Shown: positions 52,835 through 62,478, counted from the stretch's first letter. The stretch is 64,000 bases of DNA from Natrinema amylolyticus_A (GCF_042678045.1 NZ_JBHUDI010000002.1:186001-250000), one strand, 5' to 3'. Numbers and translations: made by a program. Notes: a model not told the origin generated them from the sequence alone.

Positions 52835-53797
52835 TCAGACCGGCTCGAGCCCGTTCTCCTCGCGGAGCGTGTTGATGTACTCGCGGAATCCGGTCTCGAG
52901 GTCGTATTCGACCTCGTAGCCGAGGTCATCCTGTGCGGCGGTCATGTCGAGGTTCTGGGTCCACGGGAGTTCACCGTCGTCGGAGACGTCGAGGTCAGCG
53001 TCCGGGATAATCTCGCGGACGGTGTCGGCGGCCTCGCGGATGGTAGCGAGTTCCCCGCGGACGTTGTAGACCCGCTGGCTGAGGTCCTCGTCGGGGGTAA
53101 AGGCCGCTTTCCGAAACGCCTGGGCGATGTCGCGGGCGTGTTGCCAGTCGATGACCTGATCGCCGTATTCGACGCTGAACGACTCCTCGAGGGCCGGTTT
53201 CTCGACGATGTTCGCGAGGAACGCCGAGCCGCCGGTCTCCCGGTAGGGGCCGTAAGCGACGGTCGGACGCAGACCGACGTGAGAGACGTCGTAGTCCTCG
53301 TAGTAGACCCGGGCTTGGTGTTCGTTGTACTCCTTGGTCGCCCCGTAGAGCGTGTCGGGGTAGACGAGTTCGTCCTCGTCGACGTACTCGCCCTCGTAGT
53401 TGTGCGGCGGCGCGTACACGGCCGCACTGGACGCCCAGGCAACGCGTTCGACCTGATCGTCGAGCGTACGGGCGGCTTCCAGGACGTTGTTCGTGCCTGT
53501 GACGTTCACGTCGAGGGCCGCACGCGGGTTGTCGCGGGCAGTGTTGGTCAGCAGCGCTGCCAGGTGAATGATGTGTGTCGTCCCGGTCTCTTTGACCGCG
53601 CGGATGACGTCGGTCGCCTCCGAGACGTCGCCCCGCCGAATGGTCACCTCGTCGGCGACGCCGAGTTTGTCCAGAATGCGGTCGTCCGTCGACAGGTCGT
53701 AGGCGACGACGTCGTGTCCCGCATCGACCAAGTCCTCGACGACGTACGAACCGAGGAAGCCAGTACCACCAGTGACGAGTACAGTTGACTCTGTCAT
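52835..53797 (-). CDS. NAD-dependent epimerase/dehydratase (extended SDR)
   Basis: 320 residues from ATG 53797. Nucleotide motif VTGGTGFLGSYVVEDL, catalytic YGATK in DTLYGATKEYNE with Ser in WASSAAVYAPP, and HAR and VYNVRGE late motifs of sugar-nucleotide-type SDRs. The substrate need not be a sugar in this catabolic context. It is divergent from the RidA gene 107 bp away. Confidence 0.92.
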   Translation of the reverse strand: MTESTVLVTGGTGFLGSYVVEDLVDAGHDVVAYDLSTDDRILDKLGVADEVTIRRGDVSEATDVIRAVKETGTTHIIHLAALLTNTARDNPRAALDVNVTGTNNVLEAARTLDDQVERVAWASSAAVYAPPHNYEGEYVDEDELVYPDTLYGATKEYNEHQARVYYEDYDVSHVGLRPTVAYGPYRETGGSAFLANIVEKPALEESFSVEYGDQVIDWQHARDIAQAFRKAAFTPDEDLSQRVYNVRGELATIREAADTVREIIPDADLDVSDDGELPWTQNLDMTAAQDDLGYEVEYDLETGFREYINTLREENGLEPV

Positions 53798-53904
53798 CGT
53801 ATACCAACGACGTGACGGAGCAACACAAAAAAGTTTGTTATTATCACCGTCCCGCCGACACGTCTACCGCCAGGTATTTTGAGACCCACGGCGTCTGTTA
53901 CTTC

Positions 53905-54300
53905 ATGGCACGGCGACAGTTAGATCCAGACGGGCTCATCGACGCCTCGAGCATCGGCTACAGTCACGGCATCGTCGCGGACGGCACACTCTACATGTCC
54001 GGGCAAGTCGGCTGGGACGAATCGTTCGAACTCGCCGGCGAAGACGTCACAGCACAGACACGCCAGGCGTTCGAGAACGTCGAGACACTCCTCGAGGACG
54101 TCGATCGATCGCTGGCCGACGTGACGAAAGTGACTGCCCACGTCGTCGACCTCCACGCGAACCGGGACGCGTTCTTCGAGGTGTGGAACGACGTGTTCAG
54201 CGAGCCGCCGTTCCCGTGTCTCACGCTGCTCGGTCCACAGCAACTCGCACAGGACGGTTTACTCGTCGAACTCGAGGTCGAGGTCCCGATCGACGAGTAG
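53905..54300 (+). CDS. RidA-family protein
   Basis: 131 residues from ATG 53905 (MARRQLDPDGLIDASSIG). RidA/YjgF pattern: YSHGIVADGTLYMSGQVGWD, then QTRQAFENVETLLEDV and VTKVTAHVVDL. RidA proteins hydrolyse reactive enamine or imine intermediates. The substrate-binding Arg near the C-terminus of classic RidA is not present, so this belongs to another subgroup. It ends 6 bp from the convergent ThDP-enzyme gene. Confidence 0.9.
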   Translation: MARRQLDPDGLIDASSIGYSHGIVADGTLYMSGQVGWDESFELAGEDVTAQTRQAFENVETLLEDVDRSLADVTKVTAHVVDLHANRDAFFEVWNDVFSEPPFPCLTLLGPQQLAQDGLLVELEVEVPIDE

Positions 54301-54306
54301 CCCCGG

Positions 54307-56010
54307 CTATTCGTGGAGGCCGCCGACCTGTTCGTAGAACGACGACTGGAGCGACTCGACCATCTCTTCTTCGCGATCGATGCGCACGTCGATGACGAAC
54401 GGGACGTCGGCGTTCGTCCCGGTCTCGAGCGCGTCGGCGAGTTCGTCGGGCGTCACCGCACGTGTCGCCTCGGCACCGAACGCTTCGGCGGCCTTGACGA
54501 AGTCAGTGTCGTGGAACTCGACGCCAGCGATGTCGCCTTCGTCGTCTTGCATCTGCCGGACCATGCCCAGGCTGGTGTCGTTCAAGACGACGAATGTCGG
54601 CGCCACGCCGTGTTCGACGGCCGTCTCGACGCTGGTCATCGTCATGGTGAAGCCGCCGTCGCCGGCGACACTGATGACGTCCTTGTCCGTCGTGATCGCC
54701 GCCGAGACGGCTGCCGGCGTAGCCCAGCCCATGCTCCCGACGCCGCCGCTGCCGTAGTAGGTCCCCGTATCGGGGGCCTGCAGGTAGTTCAGGAGCCAGA
54801 AGCGGTTGTTGCCGGAGTCGGCCGTGACGATGGTGTCCTCGTCGACGACGGCTTCGATCTCTTTGACCGCGCGCTGGGGTTTGATGGGGGAGGCGTCCGA
54901 CTCACATTTCGGATCGAAGAACGATTCCTGTGCCTCGGTAGCCCTGTCACGCGCCCAGTCGTTGCCCACGTCGGCGGGCAGTGCGTCCGCGAGGTCGGCA
55001 AGGCTCTGCGTCGCATCGCCGATGAGCGCGACGTCGGCGGGGTAGACCCACCCGGCGTTGCGCGTGTCGATGTCGGCGTGGATGATCGTCTGTTCGTCCG
55101 GCCGGATGAAGCCGGGTGCCTGCCAGTTCGTGTCCATCGGGTTGAGTCGGGACCCGACGACCAGCAGCACGTCGGCCTCGCTGACGACCTGATTTGCTCC
55201 TTCGTGGCCGAACGAGCCGATGACGCCTGCGGCCTGCTCGTGTGTTTCGGGGAACGTCGACTTCCCGAGATAGGAGGTAGTGACGACGGCGTCGGTGGCC
55301 TCGGCGACCGCCATCAGCTCGTCGTACGCACCCGCGGAGTGGACGCCGTTGCCGGCGATGATGACCGGGCGTTCGGCGGCCGCCAGTTCGTCCACGGCGG
55401 TCGCGAGGTCGTCAGCATCGGGACGTGCCACCCAGTTTTGCACCTGATCGTGGCCGTCCCAGACCGGGGGCACTGGGTCGTCGGGCATTTCCTCGGAGAC
55501 GGCATCGCCGTCGAGGATGACTGCGGTCGGGCCGGAGCGGCCGGCCGTCGCGTGTTTGAACGCCAACTGGAGGCTGCGAATGGTCTCCGTCGGCGACCGG
55601 GGGAACCAGTGTTCCTTGGTGTACGCCTCGAGCGCCGAAGGGAGATCCAGCCCGCCGTAGTCGCCCCGTGCCTGTTGGTAGGGCGCGAGCGTGGAATAGT
55701 CGCCGCGCTCGCTGGCCTCCGTGATGACTACCATCGGCGAGGAGGCGAGTTTCCCCTCCATCTGGCCGATGGCACCGAGACTGCCGATCCACGGCCCCTG
55801 CCCCGCGAGGACGCCGGGCTTGCCCGTCATCCGCCCGTACATCTCCGCCATGATACTCGCCTCGCGCTCGTCACGTGGGCGAACCATGGTCACGTCGGAC
55901 TCCGGGACGAAATCGAGGATTTCGATGACCCGACCGCCCGGATAGCCGAACAGATACTCGACGTCCTGGGCGTCGAGTTCCTCAACGAGCCGTTCGCCCG
56001 TCTCAGTCAT
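54307..56010 (-). CDS. Thiamine diphosphate-dependent enzyme (acetolactate synthase-like)
   Basis: 567 residues from ATG 56010 (MTETGERLVEELDAQDV). Domains in order: pyrimidine-binding (FGYPGGRVIEIL, with the activating Glu in RPRDEREASIMAE), central (ERPVIIAGNGVHSAGAYDEL) and diphosphate-binding (VAGDGGFTMTMTSVETA, then VLND). It resembles acetolactate synthase, glyoxylate carboligase and benzoylformate decarboxylase, and acts on a 2-oxo acid. It overlaps the EthD gene by 8 bp. Biosynthetic IlvB is unlikely here: no IlvH and no other branched-chain genes. Confidence 0.92.
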   Translation of the reverse strand: MTETGERLVEELDAQDVEYLFGYPGGRVIEILDFVPESDVTMVRPRDEREASIMAEMYGRMTGKPGVLAGQGPWIGSLGAIGQMEGKLASSPMVVITEASERGDYSTLAPYQQARGDYGGLDLPSALEAYTKEHWFPRSPTETIRSLQLAFKHATAGRSGPTAVILDGDAVSEEMPDDPVPPVWDGHDQVQNWVARPDADDLATAVDELAAAERPVIIAGNGVHSAGAYDELMAVAEATDAVVTTSYLGKSTFPETHEQAAGVIGSFGHEGANQVVSEADVLLVVGSRLNPMDTNWQAPGFIRPDEQTIIHADIDTRNAGWVYPADVALIGDATQSLADLADALPADVGNDWARDRATEAQESFFDPKCESDASPIKPQRAVKEIEAVVDEDTIVTADSGNNRFWLLNYLQAPDTGTYYGSGGVGSMGWATPAAVSAAITTDKDVISVAGDGGFTMTMTSVETAVEHGVAPTFVVLNDTSLGMVRQMQDDEGDIAGVEFHDTDFVKAAEAFGAEATRAVTPDELADALETGTNADVPFVIDVRIDREEEMVESLQSSFYEQVGGLHE

Positions 56011-56329
56011 GGGTCTCGTCGAGTTGCACCGTCTCGTCGACGACGAGCGTCGGCCCCGCCTCGAGGTCGATGAACTCGGCGGCGTCGGCCTGGACCTCCT
56101 GTCCGACCTCGGACTCGAAGGCCTCGTTGAGCGCCGCCATGTCGTCGAAGTAGAGTTCAAGGACGCCATCGTATTCGACGGCATCCGGGTTCGTCGGGAC
56201 GGACGTCGTGTACTTCCGGAGGCCCGGCAGCTCCTTTGCGATCGCTGCGTGTTCGCCCTGCCAGCGCTCGGCGAACTCCTCGTGGCTGTACTCGTCTTTG
56301 CGGACGAGGAAGTCTACCATCTTGATCAT
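56003..56329 (-). CDS. EthD-domain protein
   Basis: 108 residues from ATG 56329 (MIKMVDFLVRKDEYSHE); ATG 56320 is an alternative. Dimeric alpha-beta barrel with SHEEFAERWQGEHAAIAKEL and YDGVLELYFDDMAALNEAF. It corresponds to one half of the tandem protein at 36522. It heads an operon with the ThDP enzyme and is divergent from the IclR gene. Confidence 0.88.
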   Translation of the reverse strand: MIKMVDFLVRKDEYSHEEFAERWQGEHAAIAKELPGLRKYTTSVPTNPDAVEYDGVLELYFDDMAALNEAFESEVGQEVQADAAEFIDLEAGPTLVVDETVQLDETHD

Positions 56330-56435
56330 GGTACTAGCTACCTCATATTCTATGCTCTTTTGTTTAACGGTTACCGATCCTCGCACAGGTTCTCCGGAAT
56401 CGATGACGAGATGTCCAATTGGGTCCGACAGCTCG

Positions 56436-56456
56436 TTCGAATAGCTTGAACAAGCT
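56436..56456. promoter_or_regulatory. Candidate IclR operator
   Basis: TTCGAA-TAG-CTTGAA (56436-56450) overlaps AGCTTG-AA-CAAGCT (56443-56456), in the 155-bp region between the EthD-ThDP operon and the IclR gene. A matching TTCGAA-CTA-TTCGAA lies downstream of the IclR gene at 57585. Confidence 0.55.
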
Positions 56457-56484
56457 TTAGTGAAATCAGCCCATTGAGTATCGC

Positions 56485-57255
56485 ATGTCACTCCCACCCG
56501 ATGTCGACCGGCCCGTCGAAACCGTCGAGCGAGCGATCGACATCGTCGACTACCTCAAGGAGAACGGGCCCGCAACGATCGCCGAGGTGACGGACCACCT
56601 CGGCTGTGCCAAGAGCACTGCCCATCGCCACCTGAAGACGCTCGAGGCGAACAGCTTTCTTATCGAGGAAGACGACGAATATCGCCTCGGAATCCGGTTT
56701 CTGGACTACGGCGTCGTTGCTCGAGACAGGCACACGTTCTATCGGGAAGTGAAACCGAAAGTCGACACCCTCGCCGACGAGACCGACGAGAAGATCTGGT
56801 GTGCCGTCGAGGAACACGGGCGGAGCGTCCACATCTACGGCGCACAGGGGAAACGCTCCGTGCGGACGTACGCTCGTCTGGGCCATCAGAACTACCTCCA
56901 CCAGCACGCCGCGGGGAAGGCGATACTGGCATATCTGCCGGACGAGCGCATCGACGAGATCGTCCAGATGTACGGGTTGCCAGCGCGAACGCCACACACG
57001 ATAACGACCACGGACGAGCTCTGGGACGAGATCGAGACTATTCGCGAGCGCGGGTACGCGCTGAACATCGAGGAATCCGTCGAAGGGCTCCACGCGATCG
57101 GAGCGCCGATCAAAGACGAGAACGGGATCGCACTCGGCGCGATCAGCATCTCGGGGCCCGCGAATCGCCTCGACGGCTCGTTCCTCCGGGATGAACTCCC
57201 GACGCTGCTGCTCGGGACGGTCAACGAAATCACGATCAACCTCGCACACGCCTGA
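56485..57255 (+). CDS. IclR-family transcriptional regulator
   Basis: 256 residues from ATG 56485 (MSLPPDVDRPVETVERAI). Winged helix (TIAEVTDHLGCAKSTAHRHL) and effector domain (LHQHAAGKAILAYLP, GLHAIGAPIKDENGIALGAI). It is clearly related to the regulator at 28533. Its divergent position and the inverted repeats on both sides suggest it controls the M24-VOC-SDR-RidA-ThDP-EthD module and itself. Confidence 0.93.
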   Translation: MSLPPDVDRPVETVERAIDIVDYLKENGPATIAEVTDHLGCAKSTAHRHLKTLEANSFLIEEDDEYRLGIRFLDYGVVARDRHTFYREVKPKVDTLADETDEKIWCAVEEHGRSVHIYGAQGKRSVRTYARLGHQNYLHQHAAGKAILAYLPDERIDEIVQMYGLPARTPHTITTTDELWDEIETIRERGYALNIEESVEGLHAIGAPIKDENGIALGAISISGPANRLDGSFLRDELPTLLLGTVNEITINLAHA

Positions 57256-58114
57256 CGGACGACCGTCACAGGACGTTTTCTCGAGGGTGTGACCCGGCCA
57301 CGTCCGTCGCCGCTACCCCCACAATCGTCCGCCCGAACAGCGGCCACGAGACGGCCGGTTCGCCCGCGAATACGTATTATTGAACGGGTGTTGGTGTACT
57401 CCGACAGGGAGCCGGGCGGGGCGACTCATTTTCCGTTCGCGGGTCTGTTCACTCACAGTGAACACAAATCCCGGCGTGCAGGGGCGTACTGGGGGGCGCT
57501 GCTAGCGAGACCGGTCGTTACGCGAATATAGGCCCCAGAAGGCCGGCTACGGCGGCATAACCGATCGGTTACCACCCCGACTTATTCGAACTATTCGAAT
57601 ACGCGAGTGTATCGACTCGGCTCGAGAAATCAAGCCCACTGCTATTACAGAACTAATAGTGTAATCGCCAGACGGGCATGGTACGGTCCAACACGACGAT
57701 CGGCTCGTTTCTGCTGTGCCGGCCAGGATCACAGCCAGTCAGCGCTGATCGTCGGGCCGATATCAACGAAGTAGAGGAGGAGTTCTCACGGTTCGCAGCA
57801 GATATCAGTCTCGAGAACGCTGAGAACTGTCGATTCAATGTGGGTGAACACAGATTCGAGCAACATCGACTGGTAATAGCTTACAAGGGACTGGTTCACC
57901 GTCGAATCTGACCGCTGTCGTGCGATCGGACGGGAAATACCCGAATCACACCTGTGAGCGGAAACGGACTGGCGTTCATTGTCGATGAACGGCCGGTACT
58001 GAACGAAAAATAGACGTTTAGCTGGTGGCTCCAGTAGATAGTCCTGTCCGGCTTCGAAAAATCGTTCGATGGGGTTGAACAGTTATGCTACTTGTTCACA
58101 GGAAACGATCGCGA
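57256..58114. other. 859-bp gap with inverted repeats
   Basis: No gene seen. It contains TATTCGAA-CTA-TTCGAATA at 57583-57601 (perfect 8-bp arms) and a hairpin CGTTCAT-TGTCG-ATGAACG at 57973-57991. Frames in between lack protein-like composition. Confidence 0.5.
57583..57601. promoter_or_regulatory. 19-bp inverted repeat, second candidate IclR operator
   Basis: TATTCGAA-CTA-TTCGAATA is perfect. Its core TTCGAA-N3-TTCGAA matches the candidate operator at 56436 in all but two bases of the arms. Confidence 0.5.
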
Positions 58115-58924
58115 TCAGCTGCTCGGCCAGTCGGGATCGCGATCTTCGAAGAAGGCGTCGATGCCCTCGTTCTTGTCACCGGTCGCGAACAGCTGTGCGA
58201 ACAGCTCGGCCTCGTACTCGATGCCCTCCTCTAGACCCATCCGCGAGGCAGCTTTGACGGACTTCTTCGCGAACTCGAGTGCGACCGGGCTCTTCTCGGC
58301 CATCGCCTCGGCGAGGTCGTAGACGCTGTCGTCGAACGTCTCGTCGCCGTGTACCTCGTCGACGAGGCCGATGTCCGCGGCTTCCTCGGCGTCGATGAGT
58401 TCGCCGGACAGGATGAGCCGCATGGCGTGGCCTTCACCGACCAGTTTCGGGAGGCGCTGGGTGCCGCCGCCGCCCGGCATGATGCCGAGGTTGATCTCCG
58501 GCTGGCCGATTTTCGCATCCTCGTGGGCGATGCGGACGTCACACGCCTGGATGAGTTCACAGCCACCGCCCAGTGCGTGGCCGTTGATCCGGGCGATGAC
58601 CGGGATCGGACAGTCGTCGACACGCTCGTAGACGCGCGGGCGCTTGCTCGCTTCGCGTTGCTCCAGCATGCCCCGTTCGCGCAGTTCCGTCACGTCCGCG
58701 CCCGCGACGAACGCGCCGGACTCCTCGGCACCCGTCAGAACGACGACGCGCACGTCGCTGTCCTCGACGGCGTCGAGAACGTCTTTGAGCTCCGCCCGCA
58801 GCTGTGCGTTGAGCGCGTTGCGGGCGTCCGGTCGGCACAGTTCGATCGTCGCCACGTGCTCGAGCCGGTCACCGACGGCGGCGTTCACTGTCTCACACTC
58901 GGCGGCAGTTGCTTCGATCGACAT
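58115..58924 (-). CDS. Enoyl-CoA hydratase/isomerase
   Basis: 269 residues from ATG 58924. Crotonase fold: FVAGADVTELRERG (oxyanion loop), GHALGGGCELIQACDVRIAH, and GQPEINLGIMPGGGGTQRLP with the two active-site Glu residues. It hydrates 2-enoyl-CoA. The start overlaps the last base of the 3-hydroxyacyl-CoA dehydrogenase stop, so the two sequential beta-oxidation steps are made together. Confidence 0.94.
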   Translation of the reverse strand: MSIEATAAECETVNAAVGDRLEHVATIELCRPDARNALNAQLRAELKDVLDAVEDSDVRVVVLTGAEESGAFVAGADVTELRERGMLEQREASKRPRVYERVDDCPIPVIARINGHALGGGCELIQACDVRIAHEDAKIGQPEINLGIMPGGGGTQRLPKLVGEGHAMRLILSGELIDAEEAADIGLVDEVHGDETFDDSVYDLAEAMAEKSPVALEFAKKSVKAASRMGLEEGIEYEAELFAQLFATGDKNEGIDAFFEDRDPDWPSS

Positions 58925-59808
58925 CAGTCATCACCCCGGTCGCCGCTCGTGCCGACGATTTCGCCGTCTTCCCAGACGTAGAACCCTTCACCGCTTTTCT
59001 TACCGAGTTTGCCGGCTCGGACTTTCCGTTTGAGGACCTGCGGAGGCTTGAACCGCTCGCCGAGTTCCTCGCGGAGATACTCGAGGATATCCAGTCGAAC
59101 GTCGAGCCCGACGACGTCGCCGAGCTCGATCGGTCCCATCGGGTGGTTGTAACCGAGTTCCATCGCGGTGTCGATGTCCTGCGGGTCGGCGACGCCTTCC
59201 TCGACCATCCGCATCGCCTCGACACCGAGCGCGACGCCCAGCCGCGAGGACGCGAAGCCGGGGGCGTCGGTCACTTCGACAGGGGTCTTGTCGATGTCCT
59301 CGATGTACTCGTGGGCGAACTCGAGGGTCTCGTCGTCGGTCTGCTCGGCAACGACGATCTCGACGAGTTCCATGATGTGGACGGGATTGAAGAAGTGCAG
59401 TCCGATCACACGGCCGTCGTTTTCGGCGGCGCTGGCGATCTCCGTGATCGACAGCGAAGAGGTATTGGTCGCGATGACCGTCTCGTCGTCGACGAGTTCC
59501 TCGACGTCCGCCATCGTCGACTTCTTGAGGTCAAGGTCCTCGGGCACGGCCTCGACGACGAGGTCCGCGTCCGTGACCGCCTCCGCGAGATCCGTCGTTC
59601 CCGAGAGGCGTTCGAGAGCGGCGTCGGCCTCCTCGCGGGTGACCTTGTCGCGTTCGATGCCTCCCTCGAGGTTGTCCTCGATCGACTCGAGGCCGTTCTC
59701 GACGTATTCCGTCTCGATGTCCCGTACGATCACGTCGTGGCCGGCCATGGCGGTTACCTGTGCGATTCCGTGTCCCATGGTGCCGGCTCCAAGTACTGCG
59801 ACTCGCAT
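58924..59808 (-). CDS. 3-hydroxyacyl-CoA dehydrogenase
   Basis: 294 residues from ATG 59808 (MRVAVLGAGTMGHGIAQV). NAD-binding GAGTMGHGIAQ, ETVIATNTSSLSITEIA, and the active-site GLHFFNPVHIMELVEIV with His. The C-terminal domain has YNHPMGPIELGDVVGLD. It oxidises 3-hydroxyacyl-CoA to the 3-keto form. First gene of a two-gene operon with the enoyl-CoA hydratase. Confidence 0.95.
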   Translation of the reverse strand: MRVAVLGAGTMGHGIAQVTAMAGHDVIVRDIETEYVENGLESIEDNLEGGIERDKVTREEADAALERLSGTTDLAEAVTDADLVVEAVPEDLDLKKSTMADVEELVDDETVIATNTSSLSITEIASAAENDGRVIGLHFFNPVHIMELVEIVVAEQTDDETLEFAHEYIEDIDKTPVEVTDAPGFASSRLGVALGVEAMRMVEEGVADPQDIDTAMELGYNHPMGPIELGDVVGLDVRLDILEYLREELGERFKPPQVLKRKVRAGKLGKKSGEGFYVWEDGEIVGTSGDRGDD

Positions 59809-59848
59809 ACACAAGCAATACTGTGGGGGCGTAAAAGCCGTTTCCGTT

Positions 59849-60196
59849 TCAGAAGACGAGCGCGGGGCCGAACTCGAGGACCCAGAGGGTGACCATCCCG
59901 ACGCCGATCGTCAGCAGGATGTTGCCGCGCCACCACGCCACCACGGCGGCGACGATACCGGCGGCCAACCGCTCGTCGACGACCATCGCGGCGACGTCCG
60001 GGCTCGGCGTGACGAGTCCGGGGGCGACGAGTGCCGCGAGCACAGCTGCGGGGACGAACCTGAGGAAGAGTTTGACGCGCGGCGGAACCTGATTGATCCG
60101 GCCGAACAGGTGGATAAAGGAGAGCCGGATGAGGTAGGTTGCGACGGCAATCACGAGGATGATAGCCCAGATACCGAGCGTTGAGAACTCGCTCAT
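59849..60196 (-). CDS. azlD: AzlD-family membrane protein
   Basis: 115 residues, four helices. The opening WAIILVIAVATYLIRLSFI and FVPAAVLAALVAPGL fit AzlD, the small subunit of the branched-chain amino acid exporter AzlCD. It overlaps the azlC stop by 4 bases. Confidence 0.88.
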   Translation of the reverse strand: MSEFSTLGIWAIILVIAVATYLIRLSFIHLFGRINQVPPRVKLFLRFVPAAVLAALVAPGLVTPSPDVAAMVVDERLAAGIVAAVVAWWRGNILLTIGVGMVTLWVLEFGPALVF

Positions 60197-60891
60197 CGGC
60201 CCATCACCCCCTCAGTAGTCACACCGGCGACGATTCCGACGGCCGCGGCGACGAGGAGGTCGACTCCTGCCGGCAGCCCGAACTCGGCGACGGCGTACGC
60301 CGCGGCGATCGCGACGACAGCGCTTGCGAGCGCGGCGACGACCTGCGGGAGGTCCTCGATCGCCGGAATCAAAATCGCGAGGAAGACCAGCGGAATCGCG
60401 AACATGAGGTTCAGCGACTCCGGAATGCCGGCACCGAGGACGAAGCCGACGATCGTCGTGGCGACCCAGACGACCCAGATACTCACGCCGAGCCCGAGGT
60501 AGTACAGCCGCTTGTCACGGCTTCGGGCTTCAGCGGCGTACTCGGCGATCGACATCGCATAGACGTGGTCGGTGAGGAAGTACGCAAGGTACGCCCGCGT
60601 GCGCTTCCCGTAGTCGGTGAAGTGCGGTGCGATCGACGCCGAGTACATGAGCATCCGCAGGTTGACAACGATCCCGGTGGCGACGATGATGGTGAGCCCC
60701 GCGTTCGCACCGATCAACTCGACGGTGACGAGCTGTGCGGTGCCCGCGAAGATACCCGCAGACATCACCGTCGTCTGGACGACTGACAGCCCCGCACCGT
60801 CGGCGGCGATCCCAAAGACGAGCGCGAACGGGACGAGCCCGAGCAGAATTCCGATGGAGTCGCGTGCTCCCGCGCTGAAATCTTCGTTCAT
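60193..60891 (-). CDS. azlC: AzlC-family branched-chain amino acid exporter subunit
   Basis: 232 residues from ATG 60891. About seven helices with the family pattern: RDSIGILLGLVPFALVFGIA, SAGIFAGTAQLVTVELIGA and LRMLMYSASIAPHF. It forms the exporter with AzlD. Its position next to beta-oxidation-type genes suggests overflow control of branched-chain metabolism, which is inference. Confidence 0.9.
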   Translation of the reverse strand: MNEDFSAGARDSIGILLGLVPFALVFGIAADGAGLSVVQTTVMSAGIFAGTAQLVTVELIGANAGLTIIVATGIVVNLRMLMYSASIAPHFTDYGKRTRAYLAYFLTDHVYAMSIAEYAAEARSRDKRLYYLGLGVSIWVVWVATTIVGFVLGAGIPESLNLMFAIPLVFLAILIPAIEDLPQVVAALASAVVAIAAAYAVAEFGLPAGVDLLVAAAVGIVAGVTTEGVMGR

Positions 60892-61337
60892 GGATGACCT
60901 GGTCGGTGGGCGACAATGACGCTGCGGGTGTCGTTCGAGGGCTGTACGATCGGTTGAATCGACGGGAACGACGGCCCCGTCGATGCGGTATCTGACGCTA
61001 ACATATTGAGATCGACATGCGTCCCGCCGAAGCGGGAGTGTGACACCACAGACGGTCCGATAACTGCGGTCTCGACGGCGGTCGGGGCTGGACGTGCCCG
61101 TCTCGTCTTCCGCCGAGCGATCGCAGGCATCCGGAGCGGTGTGGTGATCACGATCGAGGCACTACCGTGTGGTGGGTATTGCCTACCTGTCCTTTCCATG
61201 CCCGACTCAAAACAGTATCGAACGATAATGAGCGAGTATCGGTATCGTGTCTCAAAACGATCGAGGCGCCAGCCATCCGATCCCGGCACAGCCGAGAGCC
61301 GAAGGCTTAAACTCCGAACCGTTCGACTTACAGCGTG
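60892..61337. other. Gap with a GC-rich hairpin
   Basis: No gene recognised. TCCCGC-CGAA-GCGGGA at 61022-61037 is a perfect 6-bp stem with a CGAA tetraloop. The rest shows nothing. Confidence 0.45.
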
Positions 61338-62474
61338 ATGACGCAAGCCACGGCAGTAGTCGTCGATGCAGTCCGAACACCACAGGCGAAAAAGGACGGC
61401 GCGCTCGCCGACCTGTACCCCGAAGACCTCGTCACGGCGATCCTCGAGGCGCTCGTCGAGCGTACGGGGGTCCCAGCGACGGCCTGGGAGGACTTTCGGC
61501 TTGGCTGTGCAAACCAGGAGAACGAACAGGGACGCAACCTCGCCAGGCAGTCGTTGCTCGCGGGCGGGTTCCCGGAGACGATTCCCGGCTCGACCACCAC
61601 GCGTCTCTGTGGCTCCTCGCTAAGCACGCTCAACGACGCCGCTCGTGCTATCGAGGCCGGCGACGGTGCCGTCTATCCCGTCGCCGGCGTCGAGCAGATG
61701 AGTCGGATTCCCTTCTCGGACTGGCTCCATCCGGCGATCGAAGAGCGCTACGACGCCGACCGACTACCGATGGGACAGACCGCCGAGACCATCGCCCGCA
61801 GACACGACGTGAGCCGTACCGACCAGGACGAGTTCGCCCTCCGCTCGCACGAGCGGGCGACCGAAGCAGCCGAGAGCGGCCGATTCGACGACGAAATCGT
61901 CCCCGTCGACACCGACGATGGCCTTGTCGAGGCCGACGAGACGCCGCGGCCGAACACGACACTCGAGAAACTGGGCGAGCTCCCGACCGTCTTCCGTGAC
62001 GACGAGCAGGCGTCGGTCACGCCGGGCAACGCCTCGCCGCTGACCGACGGCGCTGCCGGCCTACTCGTCACGAGCGAGTCCTACGCCGAGGAACACGGGC
62101 TCGAGCCGCTTGCCCGAATCAAAACTCGCGCCGTCGTCGGCGTCGATCCGCTCGTCATGGGGAAAGGACCGATCCCCGCGACCCGTGCCGCGCTCGAGGA
62201 CGCCGACCTCACGATCGACGACATCGACCTCGTCGAACTCAACGAGGCGTTCGCCGCACAGAGCGTCCACTGCGTTCGCGAACTCGGAATTCCCGACGAG
62301 AAGGTGAACGTCAACGGCGGCGCGATCGCGCTGGGCCACCCGCTTGGCTGTTCGGGGGCGCGGATCTCGACGACGCTGCTCCACGAGATGGAAAAACAGG
62401 ACGCGAAATACGGTCTCGCGACGATGTGTGTTGGCTTCGGACAGGGCGTGGCGACGATTTTCGAACGGCCCTGA
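61338..62474 (+). CDS. Acetyl-CoA C-acyltransferase (thiolase)
   Basis: 378 residues from ATG 61338 (GTG one codon earlier). All thiolase residues are present: nucleophile Cys in TTRLCGSSLSTLND, LNEAFAAQS, the His in AIALGHPLGCSGAR, and the second Cys in ATMCVGFGQG. It performs thiolytic cleavage or condensation and can close the beta-oxidation-like pathway of the two genes at 58115-59808. It converges on the HMGCS-like gene with 4 bp between stops. Confidence 0.95.
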   Translation: MTQATAVVVDAVRTPQAKKDGALADLYPEDLVTAILEALVERTGVPATAWEDFRLGCANQENEQGRNLARQSLLAGGFPETIPGSTTTRLCGSSLSTLNDAARAIEAGDGAVYPVAGVEQMSRIPFSDWLHPAIEERYDADRLPMGQTAETIARRHDVSRTDQDEFALRSHERATEAAESGRFDDEIVPVDTDDGLVEADETPRPNTTLEKLGELPTVFRDDEQASVTPGNASPLTDGAAGLLVTSESYAEEHGLEPLARIKTRAVVGVDPLVMGKGPIPATRAALEDADLTIDDIDLVELNEAFAAQSVHCVRELGIPDEKVNVNGGAIALGHPLGCSGARISTTLLHEMEKQDAKYGLATMCVGFGQGVATIFERP

Positions 62475-62478
62475 GTCG

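Noticed and set aside
54313..56073. 586-codon plus-strand frame opposite the ThDP enzyme
   Set aside because: Antisense shadow; the minus strand carries all ThDP-enzyme motifs.
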